Part shown: piece by piece, positions 32,641-44,224 of the stretch
Numbering within the stretch: the stretch's first letter is position 1
Layout of the letters: the number at the start of each line of letters is the position of its first letter
From: Petrolisthes cinctipes
Lineage: Eukaryota; Arthropoda; Malacostraca; Decapoda; Porcellanidae
Assembly (NCBI GenBank): GCA_033782935.1
Contig: JAWQEG010004817.1
Coordinates: forward strand, 1-64,000
Length of the DNA: 64,000 nt
Direction of reading: 5' to 3'
The notes under the pieces: model-generated
Seen by the model: only the letters and a program-made list of their open reading frames with translations
Told to the model about the DNA's origin: nothing
Databases searched by the model: none
Program-made: the position numbers and the translations under genes

Positions 32641-33075
32641 AGCTTGTATAACTGAGCTGAATTCCGGGGTCACCAATTGTAACAACAGGGTGTTGTGTTA
32701 CTATTGGGGTGAACAGACTCGATTGTACACAGTAACGATTTATTAGTACTACTACACTGGTTGATCACACACAAGTAATTCCTGGACTCCGTAGCAAGGT
32801 AAGCGTTGTGGTTGTAGATAGCAAGCACCTTGTAGTGGGTCTGTCTTGCCTGCCTTGGCCGAGCAGAGAGAGAGAGAGTTGCTGCAGGAGGGAGCGTGGT
32901 GAGTTGTGGCTTGGAAGAGCAGCAGGCGAGGTCGGCGGCTGAGGCAAGAGGTCAGAGCAGGTCGAATGCTGGAGCTTGGTGCGTCCCGCTTCCTTTATCT
33001 CGTTTGGTTGGCTGTGCGGGCAGGTGTTATGGCGGCGACGGGAAAGCACAAGGTGCTTGGTGTCTGCTACTCCAC
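32640..33075 (-). mobile_element. LTR retrotransposon remnant (LTR end plus primer-binding-like site)
   Basis: Read on the minus strand, a segment with AATAAA near 32,743 runs to CCTGTTGTTACA, then AT, then TGGTGACCCCGG at about 32,665-32,676. That layout resembles a 5' LTR ending in CA followed by a tRNA primer-binding site starting TGG. A related piece lies at 51,950-52,050. The other LTR boundary and any gag/pol are not seen. Confidence 0.4.
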
Positions 33076-33154
33076 ATGCAAAAAGAATGGATGATGCTAG
33101 ATTGGCAGAATGCTTTTCTACTGTTTCCATGGCTAAAATATTCGTATTTATCTA

Positions 33155-33420
33155 GACTATTGCCGTTTTGTAGCAGTGTTGCCAGATCCGGCTAGGTCCC
33201 AGTATTTTGCCCCGGTCAGGTCCCGGTAGTTTGCCCAGGTTAGGTCCTGGTAGTCTGCTGTGGTCTAGGTTAGGTTAGGTAAGGTCAGGCTAATTTTAAA
33301 ATGCCCCATTTGAATGGGGCATTTCTGAAGAAATGTGTCTTTGAATGGTATAAATTAGTGGGTAAAGGAGGTAAAAACATTGTTATAGAAAACGGCAATA
33401 GAATAGATAATTACCAAATA
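33155..33420. mobile_element. Arm of the long foldback family
   Basis: GTAGCAGTGTTGCCAGATCC then GGCTAGGTCCCAG, two 24-bp GGTAGTTTGCCCAGGTTAGG modules, a TTAGG run and TGAATGGTATAAATTAGTGG. It resembles the left arm at 23,090. Confidence 0.75.
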
Positions 33421-33426
33421 TTCAAT

Positions 33427-34534
33427 ATTATCTATACACGCGTAGTTCTTGACGGTAGTCAGTCTCCACCTGTTCCTGTGACCTCTGGGGTACCCCAGGG
33501 CACTGTCCTGGGCCCCTTCTCTTCCTTTCATACATTAATGACCTCCACTCTCACTTCCTCTACCACTAGACTTTTTGCACACGATAGCACTTGAAGACTG
33601 CGAAGCCAAGTGGCAGATGACATTTAGACCAGACAAATGCCATCACATCCGTTTTACCCGAGCCCATAATCCCATTCCATATACAGTCGTGGTCAAAAGT
33701 AATCATCTACAATGGGATGACTCGTGTAAAAGTTTTATAGTTTTTCCTCTGTTCGTTAACTGGGAAATTATCCAATAAATAGGTTACAACATCGTCTAAT
33801 TTACTTCAATCAGATACTCACTATTCAAAATAATAACATCATATGATAACGTGAAAACAATAGACAACATATTGTTTGAGATACCCATTTGTGGATGACT
33901 ATTATTGACCACGACTGTACGTACCAGCTACAGAACACCAACCTCAACACAGTCACTTCCCACAAATACTTGGGAGTCCACATCTCAGCGGACATGAGGT
34001 GGAACACATACATAGGTAGCATCAGGGCCAAAGCTGGTAGGGTCCTCTGGGGTTCTTGCGCAGGAACCTCAGCAGGTGTAACACAGACATCAAATTTATT
34101 GCTTATAACACTTTCATTCGGCCACACTTAGAGTACTGCGACACAGTCTGGGACCCACACACTTACAATAATATCAATAAATTAGAGTCCATACAAAACA
34201 AAACTGCAAGATGGGCCAGACGTGATTACAGACACACCACATCTGTCACTTTGCTTAAACAAAACACAAAACTAGACCCATTGGCAACACGAAGAGATAC
34301 ACAGACAACAGATGATATACAAAATCACAAACACGTTAGTTGACATAGACAAAGAAACATATCTACACCCTACAAGTATACGATCCACTAGTGACTAGAG
34401 GCAGCCACAACATAATAGCCCCACTCTTGACGTTTAGAAATAGGATCACCAATCATTACCTCCCCAATCCTAATCCTCAACCCACAGTCCCTGACCCAAT
34501 CCACCCTCATCCTAATCCTCCCCTGGATCCCTAA
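33427..34534 (+). pseudogene. Decayed non-LTR retrotransposon reverse transcriptase
   Basis: Fragments in shifting frames match the C-terminal half of non-LTR reverse transcriptases: SGVPQGTVLGP (about 33,480), a frameshift into LLFLSYINDLHS, an altered catalytic box (LFAHDS in place of the F-A-D-D core) near 33,570, KCHHIRFTR, then KYLGVHISADMRWNTYI (about 33,965), FIRPHLEYCDTVWDP (about 34,120) and a tail ending at TAA 34,532-34,534. A segment between the catalytic core and the DKC region is deleted. A 234-bp TA-flanked element interrupts it. Not functional. Confidence 0.85.
33684..33917. mobile_element. TA-flanked MITE inserted in the RT fossil (234 bp)
   Basis: Left end CAGTCGTGGTCAAAAGTAAT then CATC; right end GATGACTATTATTGACCACG then ACTG. 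TA at 33,682-33,683 and 33,918-33,919. Removing the element with one TA restores the reading frame of the host retrotransposon across the site, which confirms the boundaries. Confidence 0.9.
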
Positions 34535-35140
34535 TAAATCCCCCGCACAACCCCCGCATGTTATACTGCCCATGAGCGGCCCTCTGCGGGACCCATAACT
34601 TGAAATGGGCGTCAGTCGTCGCCGAAACTCTACTGTATAGTAATAAATCTTTTGTCTACCATTGTGGGTTTTCTTCGCCTTCACGTCCCCACTACAACGG
34701 TAATACTGTGTGACAAAATGACAGACAAATTTTAAGAAGGTCGTGTGGTGCTTGAGTGGCGACCACAAAGCACCCGCGTGTCCCTGGCCTAAACAAAATA
34801 ACTCATCCAACTTGGGATATAAATACATAGTGCTTAAACTACTTCTTATTTTAAATTAATTAAAGAAAGAAATGCATATGATGTTGTATAAAATAATGGT
34901 GTTGTAGTGAGTGCTAATGTTAGCGTATATGTAGCGAGGCCAAGACGTTGACAACTTGTGCTTCACTAGAGGAATGGCATTGGCATTTGACGCTTTACAA
35001 CAAGTACACACCATCAATTGACATAAAACTCAGCCACACACTTTGTACGTATTATTTCCATCACGTTTAACTTATTTGATGAAGATGGAGGCCTGGTAGT
35101 GAGGTGAGTAATGGTAATTTGGTTATTAAAAGCTATACAA
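34535..35140. other. Intergenic DNA upstream of FKBP copy 2
   Basis: 34,560-34,800 is moderately GC-rich with some CpG. At 35,085-35,102, GGAGGCCTGGTAGTGAG|GTGAGT resembles an exon end and donor and could be a leader exon of FKBP copy 2. Nothing else supported. Confidence 0.3.
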
Positions 35141-35146
35141 GTTAGT

Positions 35147-35415
35147 GGCCATATTCAAGAACATTCATGGTGTTGTACCGATAAACAAATAATAGAACCA
35201 TCGTATGGGTACCACACTATCGTTAACACCATGGATGTTCTTGCATTCGGTCTTTAGTGTCATGGTAGGATAGACCAAACCTTAACAATGAACCTTATTG
35301 GTGTGGGGACCGTATGCAAGAACCTCTATGGTGCATACGATGGCCCTGTTGTTTGTCTATGGAGTCATCGTATTGGTATCACGCCATCATGAATGTTGTG
35401 ACATACAGCCTATTA
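35147..35415. mobile_element. Two palindromic GGCCATATTCAAGAAC-family copies
   Basis: A short copy at 35,147-35,257 runs from GGCCATATTCAAGAACATTC to its complement ATGGATGTTCTTGCATTCGG. A second at 35,310-35,415 has CCGTATGCAAGAACCTCTAT and GGTGCATACGATGG. Both lack coding capacity. Confidence 0.7.
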
Positions 35416-35449
35416 ATTTGACACTGTAGCAGTACCAAGAATCAATGGG

Positions 35450-36035
35450 CCATATTCAAGAACGTTTGTGGTGCATACGATGGTGTGGTACCGATACAAC
35501 GGCTCCAGGTATTTATCTAGACTATTGCTGTTTTGTAGCAGTGTTGCCAGATCTGGCTAGGTCACAGTATTTTGCCCCGGTCATTTCCTATACTTTACCA
35601 TGGTTATTTCCCGGTAGTTTGTAGAGGTTAGGTCCCGGTAGTCTGCCCAGGTTAGGTCCCGGTAGTTTGCCCAGGTTAGGTCCCGGTAGTCTGCCCAGGT
35701 CAAGTCCCGGTAGTTTGCCCAGGTTAGGTCCCGGTAGTTTGCCATGGTTAGGTCCCGGTAGTCTGATGTGGTCTAGATTAGGTTAGGTACGGTCAAGTAA
35801 GGTCTGGCTAATTTCAAAATGCCTCATTTGAATATGAGCTATCTTGGATTTGTGGAGGAAATGCCATAGAAGAAAAGTGTTTTAGAATGGTCTAAATTAG
35901 TGGGTAATGAAGGTTAAAACATTGTAATACCAACCGGCAATAGAGTAGATATTTACCAGGGTCCATAAACAAACAACAGAGCCATTGTTTCAGTACCACA
36001 CCATCGTATGCACCATGAATGTTCTTGCATACCGC
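35450..36035. mobile_element. Palindromic element split by a long-foldback arm with seven 24-bp modules
   Basis: The left half GGGCCATATTCAAGAACGTT to ACAACGGCTCCA (35,450-35,507) and the right half TCCATAAACAAACAACAGAG to TGAATGTTCTTGCATACCG (35,950-36,030) flank an insert at about 35,508-35,950. The insert carries CAGTGTTGCCAGATCTGGCT and about seven tandem GGTCCCGGTAGTTTGCCCAG modules, then a TTAGG-like tract. Confidence 0.75.
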
Positions 36036-36194
36036 CCATTATTGCAACAAACAATAATGTGAATTTTTTTTTAACACTAACCCAGATTTAATCATATATT
36101 TTTTTCCAATGTTATGCACCAATTATTTTGTAGACACTTTCTGAATGGTGGTATGTGTGTCAAAGATTTATATTATTAAAGCAGTTGAGGGGAT

Positions 36195-36350
36195 ATTGGG
36201 GGTATATTTTTTGGTAAATTGGAGTGCCTTGCTTCCTCCAAAGTATGCCAGGAAACAGAACAAGATTAACAAAAATAGTGGTGTCCTATTGATCGGAATT
36301 GTTTGGAAGAATCGGTTGTTTCAGATTTACGAATAATGTACTACTCCCAA
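36195..36350 (+). mobile_element. TTAA-family foldback element (left end worn)
   Basis: Left arm TTGGTAAATTGGAGTGCCTT then GCTTCCTCCAAAGTATGCCA; right arm TTGGAAGAATCGGTTGTTTC then AGATTTACGAATAATG. The terminal TTAA sites have mutated. Confidence 0.75.
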
Positions 36351-36649
36351 TGAACGACCATAACATGTACTATAAAGCCATACGCATGAACTTTGATAGT
36401 GTTAACAATGGCATGGTACCGTTACCATGACTCCATTAGGCTAGTTAAGCTGACCCACAGAAATGGAAAACTTGATTTTTTTTTTTTTTTTTCTATACCT
36501 CAACCTCGGGGCTGTAGGCTATCAGTAGCCCGTGACTCTTGCAAGGCATATATACTGGTATTTTTTTTTTTTTTTTCCCCAACTTTTTTGGATAATCCAT
36601 CATTCGCTGTTTTTATATATTGAAATATAGGTGGAAGGCAGTGCATATT

Positions 36650-37055
36650 GACCATAATGACCCCCACCCCCCAAGTTGGTCTTGGTTAAGTCCAATTAGT
36701 TTGCCTTGGTTAGGGCCCAGTAGTCTGCCCCATTTCAGATTAAGTTAGGTTAGACCAGGTCAAGTCAGGCTAATTATAGAACATATGTTAATGTGTTGTT
36801 AATTATTTTACCCCACAGTCCAGCCTCTTGGGGAGGGGAGGTCAACATGGTCAAAATGCACTGTTGCACTTATATTTCAACATATTAGAATAGGTAATGT
36901 TGGATTATCCCCTAAAAAGTTGTGAAAATATTGTTGTTGTTGTTGACGTTCTCCTGGGGCAGAATGGCCTCCTGCCCCACAGACCCCTGGTACACTCTGG
37001 TTGCAGTGAAAAAACAAATTAAAATAAAGGAGGGGCTGGCCCTATATGCCTGCCT
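36650..37055. repeat. Degenerate foldback arm and copy of the 18.7-kb dispersed repeat
   Basis: 36,675-36,790 retains GTTTGCCTTGGTTAGG and a TTAGG-like tract from the long foldback family. 36,940-37,050 matches 18,750-18,850 nearly base for base. Confidence 0.6.
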
Positions 37056-37499
37056 AAATATTGTGTTTTCCATTACTGTGGCCGAACCTAAATTTTATAC
37101 CCAACGGACATTCTTGCATACCAACCCGTAGTGTCCATCCAAATGAAAAGAGGTAACTCCTTCGAACCCGACCCAATTCCTGTCCTCTCTTTAGCTGTCC
37201 TTCCTTTTCTTCTTTTTCCTTCATGTTTGCTGTCCCTCACCTCTGTCTCCTCCCTCGTGGTACAACACTAGTTCTATCAGGTATTTTTTTTTAACCTTTG
37301 TACAAGACCAACCCACAGACACAGAGACACTTGTCTTGAGTTCATAAGATGATTCAGTCTTATTCTAGTCAAATCTTCCCTATACCTGGGCAACATTAGA
37401 AACTTGCAGCTTTTATTATAAGTTACTAAGAGTTGGCAGAAGTAGATTTGTTTTGTAATCTAAAGGTGGTGTATTTGTTACAGTTTACATGAGTCTCCA

Positions 37500-40400
37500 A
37501 TGGGAGGAGACGTCCCTGTACCAGAAGTCATGGACCTCACTCATGACAAGGATGGTGGTGTTTTGAAAGAGGTTAGACCTGTATTTTGTTGTATATACTT
37601 ATGAGCGATGTGGAAGGGGAGAACTAAGTACTGTATAATAATTACAAGTATAGCTATAAAATCTAAAGTGAGCTAAAAAGTAAGTGTGGTAAACATCAGT
37701 ACAGTGGGCCTTGCATATTGAAAAACACTTTAATTGTGTATTATATAGCAGACAGATTAATGTGTTTCTCAAATTCAAATAGTAATAATACCCCTGATTC
37801 CCAACTTTCAGCCCATGTGTCATTTCTGAGTACAGTATTCACCCTCAGCTTGAAAAGAGATGGCGATTAATTTATACTACATGTATCTTTTTTCCATGTA
37901 AACAACCAGATTCTCAAATTGGGGGAGGTTGGAGACGGACCTTTGAGGGGAGACCGTGTGTCAGTCCACTATGTTGGCACACTGGCTGAAGATGGCTCTG
38001 AAGTTGACTCGAGCAGAGAGACTGGGCAGCAGTTTGAATTCACACTCGGCAAAGGTATGGTTGAACTCTTGGAACAATACTATCAGCATGGTATGGTTAT
38101 AGAGCCATATTCTCATCTTGCACCTTGTCATAAAAGTTTGCCTCAGTTATATATAAATAGTCTTAATTTTATACTGGGAGTACACTGTTACCTGTTGGTT
38201 GACTTGATACAGCAATAACTGAGTAACCAATAATGAATCTAATAGTGTATAGTCCTGTATAGATGTTAGCTGTGAATATGGCCATGGAAGTATAAAATGA
38301 TGCACAGCATTTTTCCTGTCTCATTGTCTCTTCTTTCCAGTACAGTGCTTTTTAATTTAAATGTTCTCCATCATTTGTTAAGAGGAATGGGATTTGGAGA
38401 TGGATTGTAATTACTTGTTGGCAGGGATGGTATTCCTTTGGTATAAATTTAATAAAACTCATACTTAGCTTTTTGAGAATCCTCGTAACCAACAGACACA
38501 AACATCTCGAACCATTACTTGGCTGAGGTAGTTAAAAAAGAGTTTGCTTGGAACATGTTGCTCATTCATTCCACAGGGGAAGTGATCAAAGGATGGGACC
38601 TAGGTGTGGCCACTATGAAGAAGGGAGAAATTGCCAGACTTACTTGCAAAAGTGACTATGCCTATGGTGAACTTGGCCATCCTCCAAAGATTCCTTCAGA
38701 TGCAACGCTAATATTTGAGGCAAGATATTCCTCTGATTATTTACCAGATAAAATTATTGTGTGTCACATCAAAATCATTTGTTCTAGTATCCTGTTGATG
38801 CAGTCTATTAGTTATTCTCAAGCTTGAAACATTGAATTTGGACTAGTGAATGTATTTTTCTGTTATAAACAAATACCAAAGAACCATCAGACTGGATTAT
38901 TGAAGCACAACATATTATACTTTATAATTGAAGCCATGTGTACATTTGCCCAAAGAATGGCAGAGCACTTTATACATCATATTAGATGCAAAACTTTTCT
39001 GTCATAGCCTGTAGATAGAATAGGCCACATTGCTGGTTATGCTGCAGGTGACATTACAGATATTGATGGTCATACCTCTCTTGTAGTTCCCCAACTACAA
39101 TAAGTCATGAGAGTGTGCTTCTAAGAGTAACGTATTAATGTTTCCTGATGCCTATTGTTTCATAAATTTTATTCTGAAACTTATGTTAATAAAACTTACT
39201 TTCCTGCAGATTGAGTTGTACGATTGGCATGGAGAAGATCTTAGTTCTAAAAAAGATGGGGGTATCATTAGGAGAATTCTGGTTAGCGGAGAAGGATACT
39301 TAACTCCAAATGATGGTGCAATAGTTGATGGTAAGTTTGTGAATTGTAGTTGAAAAGTTACTGGTGTCAGAGTTGAGGATATCTATACAGCACCTGTATT
39401 GTATTTGTATATCTATACAGCACTTGATACTGTACTGTATTCTGCAATGAAAATAATTATTGGTCTTATTAATTATCATTTACTACACAGTGTGTACAGT
39501 ATAAGATTTTGTATGAATTCCAATTGCAAAAATTTCTTTATGCACATTACTGTAATTTAGAAGAGGGTTGCTGTGTGGGTGTGTAAGATGTACAGAATCT
39601 TTAAAATTTCAGTTTGTGTAAATGGTCGAGTAAATGGTACCGTGTTCGACAACAGGGAGGTTAAATTTCCTCTTGGTGAAGGCACTGAGCACAACATTCC
39701 AGAGGGGCTGGAAAGGGCACTAGAAAGATTTAAGAAGGGAGAAAAGTCTACTATAAAGCTGTCACCAAAGGTAAAGAAACACACAAGGTGTATCATGTAT
39801 GCCTGTCACACACATTCAGAGTTTTGGCAGTTTGTATTCCTTTCCTAGTTTAGATCATAATAATGTAATGAATGGCTTGATTACTCAGTCATTTTATTAA
39901 ATAACAATAATAGTAATTCATCACAAACTGATTTGATTTAATCAAGATGTTAAACAAAAATCTGGTTCCTCATCCACTATAATTATAACACGACGTTATA
40001 TTATAGTATTAAGATTGAACATTTTCTGTAGTTCTGGATGGGATATATATTTGCATTTGAAGAAATACTTTCACAACCACAAAGCTACACATTTGTGTAG
40101 CATTTGTCTCCAATGTAAACTTGTAAACAAAATCACACTTCCGCAGATGCAGAATTCATGATTTGCAGATGTTATTGCAGAAATGCCCAGCACTGTAAGT
40201 CAGCACTTTTGCCATAACTTTTAACACTTCTGATGCTTTATGTAATGAACTTCTTACTTACAGTATGCATTCGGATCTGCAGGGAATAGATTCATAGGTG
40301 TTCCCCCAGGGGCTTACTTAGAATATGAGGTCGAGTTGCGGAATTTTGACAAGGCGCGGGAATCTTGGGAAATGGACCAGGAGGAAAAGGTGGAACAAGC

Positions 40401-43238
40401 AAAAGTCTGTAAGGATAGAGGGACAGCATTCTTCAAGCAGGAGAAGTACCGATTAGCAGTCAAGCAGTACAAGAAAGTCCTTGACTTTTTACAATATGAT
40501 AATGGTGAGTAAATTTTCTGTGTACAGGATTGTAATATCATCAAGGAAACACCATTAGTATTACTGCATAGTCCTGAACAGAACTTACTTTTCAAACAGA
40601 TTGGCTTTACATGATGATATTGGAGACTTACACAACACACATATCATGCCAAATGTTCAGTCCTAGTTGAGACAGTGGCTGTTAAACATTATCAAAGCAG
40701 TTTTGAAGTACATATATATGAGCTCATTAAAAATGTACAGAATGTTATTTGCCATCTGAGTATAAGTTTCCGGAAGCTACTTCTGTACTTGATTGATATA
40801 AACCATTAGACCAAGAGCTTACCACATATCTCTTATAATAAGCTTTACTCATAATTATTTCAATTTTTCAGGTTTAGATGAGGAGAAGAAGATTGAAAGT
40901 CATTCCATTTTACTAGCAGGGTATCTTAACCTTGCCATGTCTTATCTGAAGCTGTGTGACAATCCCCGGGCACGTGACCATGCTGCTAAGGCTCTCGAGA
41001 TGGACAACTTCAATGTTAAGGCATATTTCAGGAGAGGCCTGGTCAGTTGTGTACAGTCTTGATTATTGGTCTCTGTCTATCTGTCTTTAGCTCAGATACC
41101 TCATGCCCTCCAGGAACTCCCTCCACATTCCTCTCCTTCCTGTATTCATGTCCCTGGCCCCTCAGTCTCTCGATTATACACTCTCTTACTCATGATCTCC
41201 ACATTTTCCATTCTCCACTTGTCCAACCAACTCTTCAGTTCACTCACTCCACCAACCTCCATTGCACCTATACACTAGATGCTTTTATTATGCAAAATTC
41301 TTTTCTCAGGTACTGTAGCTCCTTTCTATTGCACTTATTTTCATCTCTTATTAATATAATCAATGATAACATTGTTCCTCACCTGCTGCTAAAAAATTTT
41401 ATATTTAGTTTTCTCAATATTGATTTACCCTTTGATTCATTTACTCACATGAAACCTATAGGACCTATTGACAAGCAAATGCCACAATTTGAGTGGGAAT
41501 TGAAATCCCAAATATTTTGGACTTGATTTTTTTTGTAAGAGAATGAAATTTGGGTTGGTTATGTCTTTCGACTTGCTGCTAGCTCCTTCAAGAGGCCTTC
41601 TAGATTACTATGCTGAAGACCCTGGGCCTTTTCAGTATATTACTTTGTCTGCCTCCTTTTCCAGGCTTTGCTGAATATGGGTGAAGCTGAAATGGCTCAG
41701 ATGGACTTCCAAGCCTGTTTGGATCTTGACCAAAACAATAAGGCAGCACTCCAACAGATGAAGAACTGCTCTGCAAGGATTAAAGCAGATAAAGTGAAAG
41801 AAAAGCAGTTGTATGGAGGAATGTTTGATAAGTTTGCCAGACAAGACAAAGCGGTAAGAGCACTGAGCTTATGGAGAATTATGTTCTGATCATATTATTA
41901 TAATATCCTGTATATGCTTCATTTAGTCTTATTTTCATGTGCTTCTTTGTCCATTGATGAACTGCAATCTGTCAGGAATAAATGTTCACTTAAACTAGAT
42001 TCATCATCATCATCATCATCGTCATTCATATCTTCACTCTATCATATCTATCATTGTTTCAATGCATAGAAAAGGAAGGCTTTCCTCAGATTCCTAAAAA
42101 TTAATTACTCTATGTACAATACATGGAGTAATTAATTGTTAATGTAGTAAACTGCACTGGCTTGTATTTTGCTAAGTACAGACAAGGACTGTGGAGCACC
42201 GTCCCAGATGTGAAGACAGTACTCCATGTGAGGACAGACATGACTATTATAAAGGGTAAGAATTGGGGTTAAAGTGATATATAAAACAGTTAGGTTCATC
42301 TACTTTGCAATTTGCAGGCAGCTTTGGATTTTTTTTTTCGTGTGTGTGTATATAGGCACAGACATATTTTGAATCATATTTATCCATTGTTTATAATTAT
42401 GTACCCTTATGTCATCATTGCTTTGATAAGTGAATAGCCATTTGCAGCACATCAAACTGCTGCTTATAGTGTTTATAGAATCCTATTAACACCATTACAA
42501 GATATTACTGAAAAACTTGGATGGTTATGGAAGTTACCCCTGTCTACCTAAATGTTTTTTTATAACTGTACAAAAGTACAGTATTACCTAACTTGTCAGA
42601 GTATATTATATGATTTATCATAACATAGGTGAATGTAGAACTTATATGAATTAATTAAGTTTATAAATCATATTTAGTTTACTGTAGGTCATCTCCCTTA
42701 TTTTGTTTACTGGCAACATCAACTTTTCCAGGAGGACAGTTCTGTTTGTAGTTTGTGTATTTATTAAGAGTAGTGGTATATATTATAACCTCACCTACTG
42801 CCATCATGTTGGGAAGTCCGTGGAATTGCCAGAATCCCTTTTATCCTCCAGACTTGGTTGACTTATCTACACAACACACATGTATTATTTCCAGTACACT
42901 ACCATATCTACTTTCCATGGAGGTGGAGAGATGGGTAGCTTCTGTGTGGTGGGGCAGCTACCCTCATTGTAAATTAACTAGCTTGTGGTTTCTGCCATGG
43001 CCAATAGCACATGGCCAATGTGCTATTTTCATTAGGTGGTTTGGGTATCAATTTTGTGGAGGGAATAGAAGCTCTTAACCTTGTAATTGGTTTTCAGAGA
43101 GAAGAGGCGGAAGCTAACCGATGGAAAGACGTGATGGCTGGCAACTTGGGAGAGTGGGGCAATGCCGAAGAGAAAAAGGATTGTGACAAGCGAGACCTCA
43201 CGCAGTTAGTCAACATTGATGGAGTTCAGATGCTGTGA
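37500..43238 (+). CDS. FKBP4: FKBP51/52-type immunophilin, copy 2 (nine exons, 459 aa)
   Basis: Coding exons: 37,500-37,571; 37,910-38,054; 38,577-38,719; 39,210-39,330; 39,613-39,770; 40,264-40,504; 40,872-41,041; 41,665-41,853; 43,098-43,238. Exons 2-8 have exactly the same lengths as copy 1 (145, 143, 121, 158, 241, 170, 189). Intron 3 appears to use a GC donor (GAG|GCAAGA). FK1 is at about 29-124, FK2 at about 149-244 and TPRs at about 254-394. Clamp residues K263, N313, K343 and R347 are kept, so Hsp90 binding is expected. In FK1 the residue matching FKBP12 Phe36 is valine (SEVDSSRE, V56), which should reshape the ligand pocket; Y45, D57 and the EVIKGWD loop are intact. Total length equals human FKBP52, and the tail differs from copy 1. 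An upstream ATG at 37,490 is out of frame. AATAAA signals lie at 43,809 and 43,830. Confidence 0.92.
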
Positions 43239-43808
43239 CCTGGACACTTACTTGTTGACAAAATGACAAATCATTTGAAAGATATTGCTTAACTTTGTGA
43301 CCTTCAGCTGTGTCACTGCTATTAATTTAAGCCTATTGAACACTCCTTATATTGTACACTCATTATACCTGATGCTTAAATGAAATATGAACTCGTTTGT
43401 GTTAAGTATTGTGTATCTTGTTGATATGTGCAGGTTAAACTTAGCAAGTCAGTTTGACTGGCATTTGTGATGTCACCGTGTGAATGAGCAATAGTGTGCG
43501 ATATCAATAATATATTAACTAGGAAATCTTGCATGTCAGGTATCCTGGAAAGACAATGAAATATACACTGGTAGGAGAATGTATTTGTTATGCATGTAGG
43601 TATAATTAAGGCAGGAGTAAAGTTACAGTACTGTGACTCGGATATTTATCCACAGTATATAACAGGTATGGAGTTAATCTGACAAGGAGGACTAATAGAA
43701 CTTATGTAGACATACTGTATTACTGTACTGTTACTTGATATAAGAGAAAAAGTATGTTGCATGTTTATTATAAATTGTATTGTGTCCTCAAGTTAGTAGC
43801 AAAATCTA

Positions 43809-43835
43809 AATAAAACTGTAAAATTCGCAAATAAA
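43809..43835 (+). terminator. Probable polyadenylation signals of FKBP copy 2
   Basis: Two AATAAA hexamers at 43,809-43,814 and 43,830-43,835, about 570 bases after the stop, followed by GTGTTATGTGCTTTT. Suggested 3' UTR end. Confidence 0.5.
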
Positions 43836-43904
43836 AAGCGAGTGTTATGTGCTTTTAGTCCCCTTTCCCTCCAGAACAATGGCTTTGTACCTTTGGATGA
43901 AGAG

Positions 43905-44180
43905 AATGTATGGGTTGGGACGAGGGGTTAGAAAATAAAATAATGGGAGAATAGAATGCATGGGTTGGGACAAGGGGAGAAACAGAAGAATAGAATGCAT
44001 AGATTGGAAAAAGGGGAGAGAAGAGCAGGGGGATAAATAAGAGAATGCATGGAATGGGACTAGGGAATAAAGAATAGAATGCAAGGGGTGAAACTGAACA
44101 GGAAAAGAAGCATAGAAAAGAGTACAGTATAATACAATGCATGGGTTGGGACAAGGTGATAATAGAATGCATGCAGAACA
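43905..44180 (+). repeat. ~50-60 bp minisatellite (GAATGCATGGGTTGGGAC)
   Basis: About five imperfect copies of AGAATAGAATGCATGGGTTG then GGACAAGGGGAGAA. The minus-strand Ser/Pro/His frames are artefacts. Confidence 0.8.
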
Positions 44181-44224
44181 AAAGCAATAAAAAACAACTT
44201 TATTGCATGGTTTTACAATAATAA

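Noticed and set aside
41047..41526. 159-codon frame after FKBP copy 2 exon 7
   Set aside because: Intron read-through of low-complexity composition; exon 8 joins correctly with the donor at 41,042.
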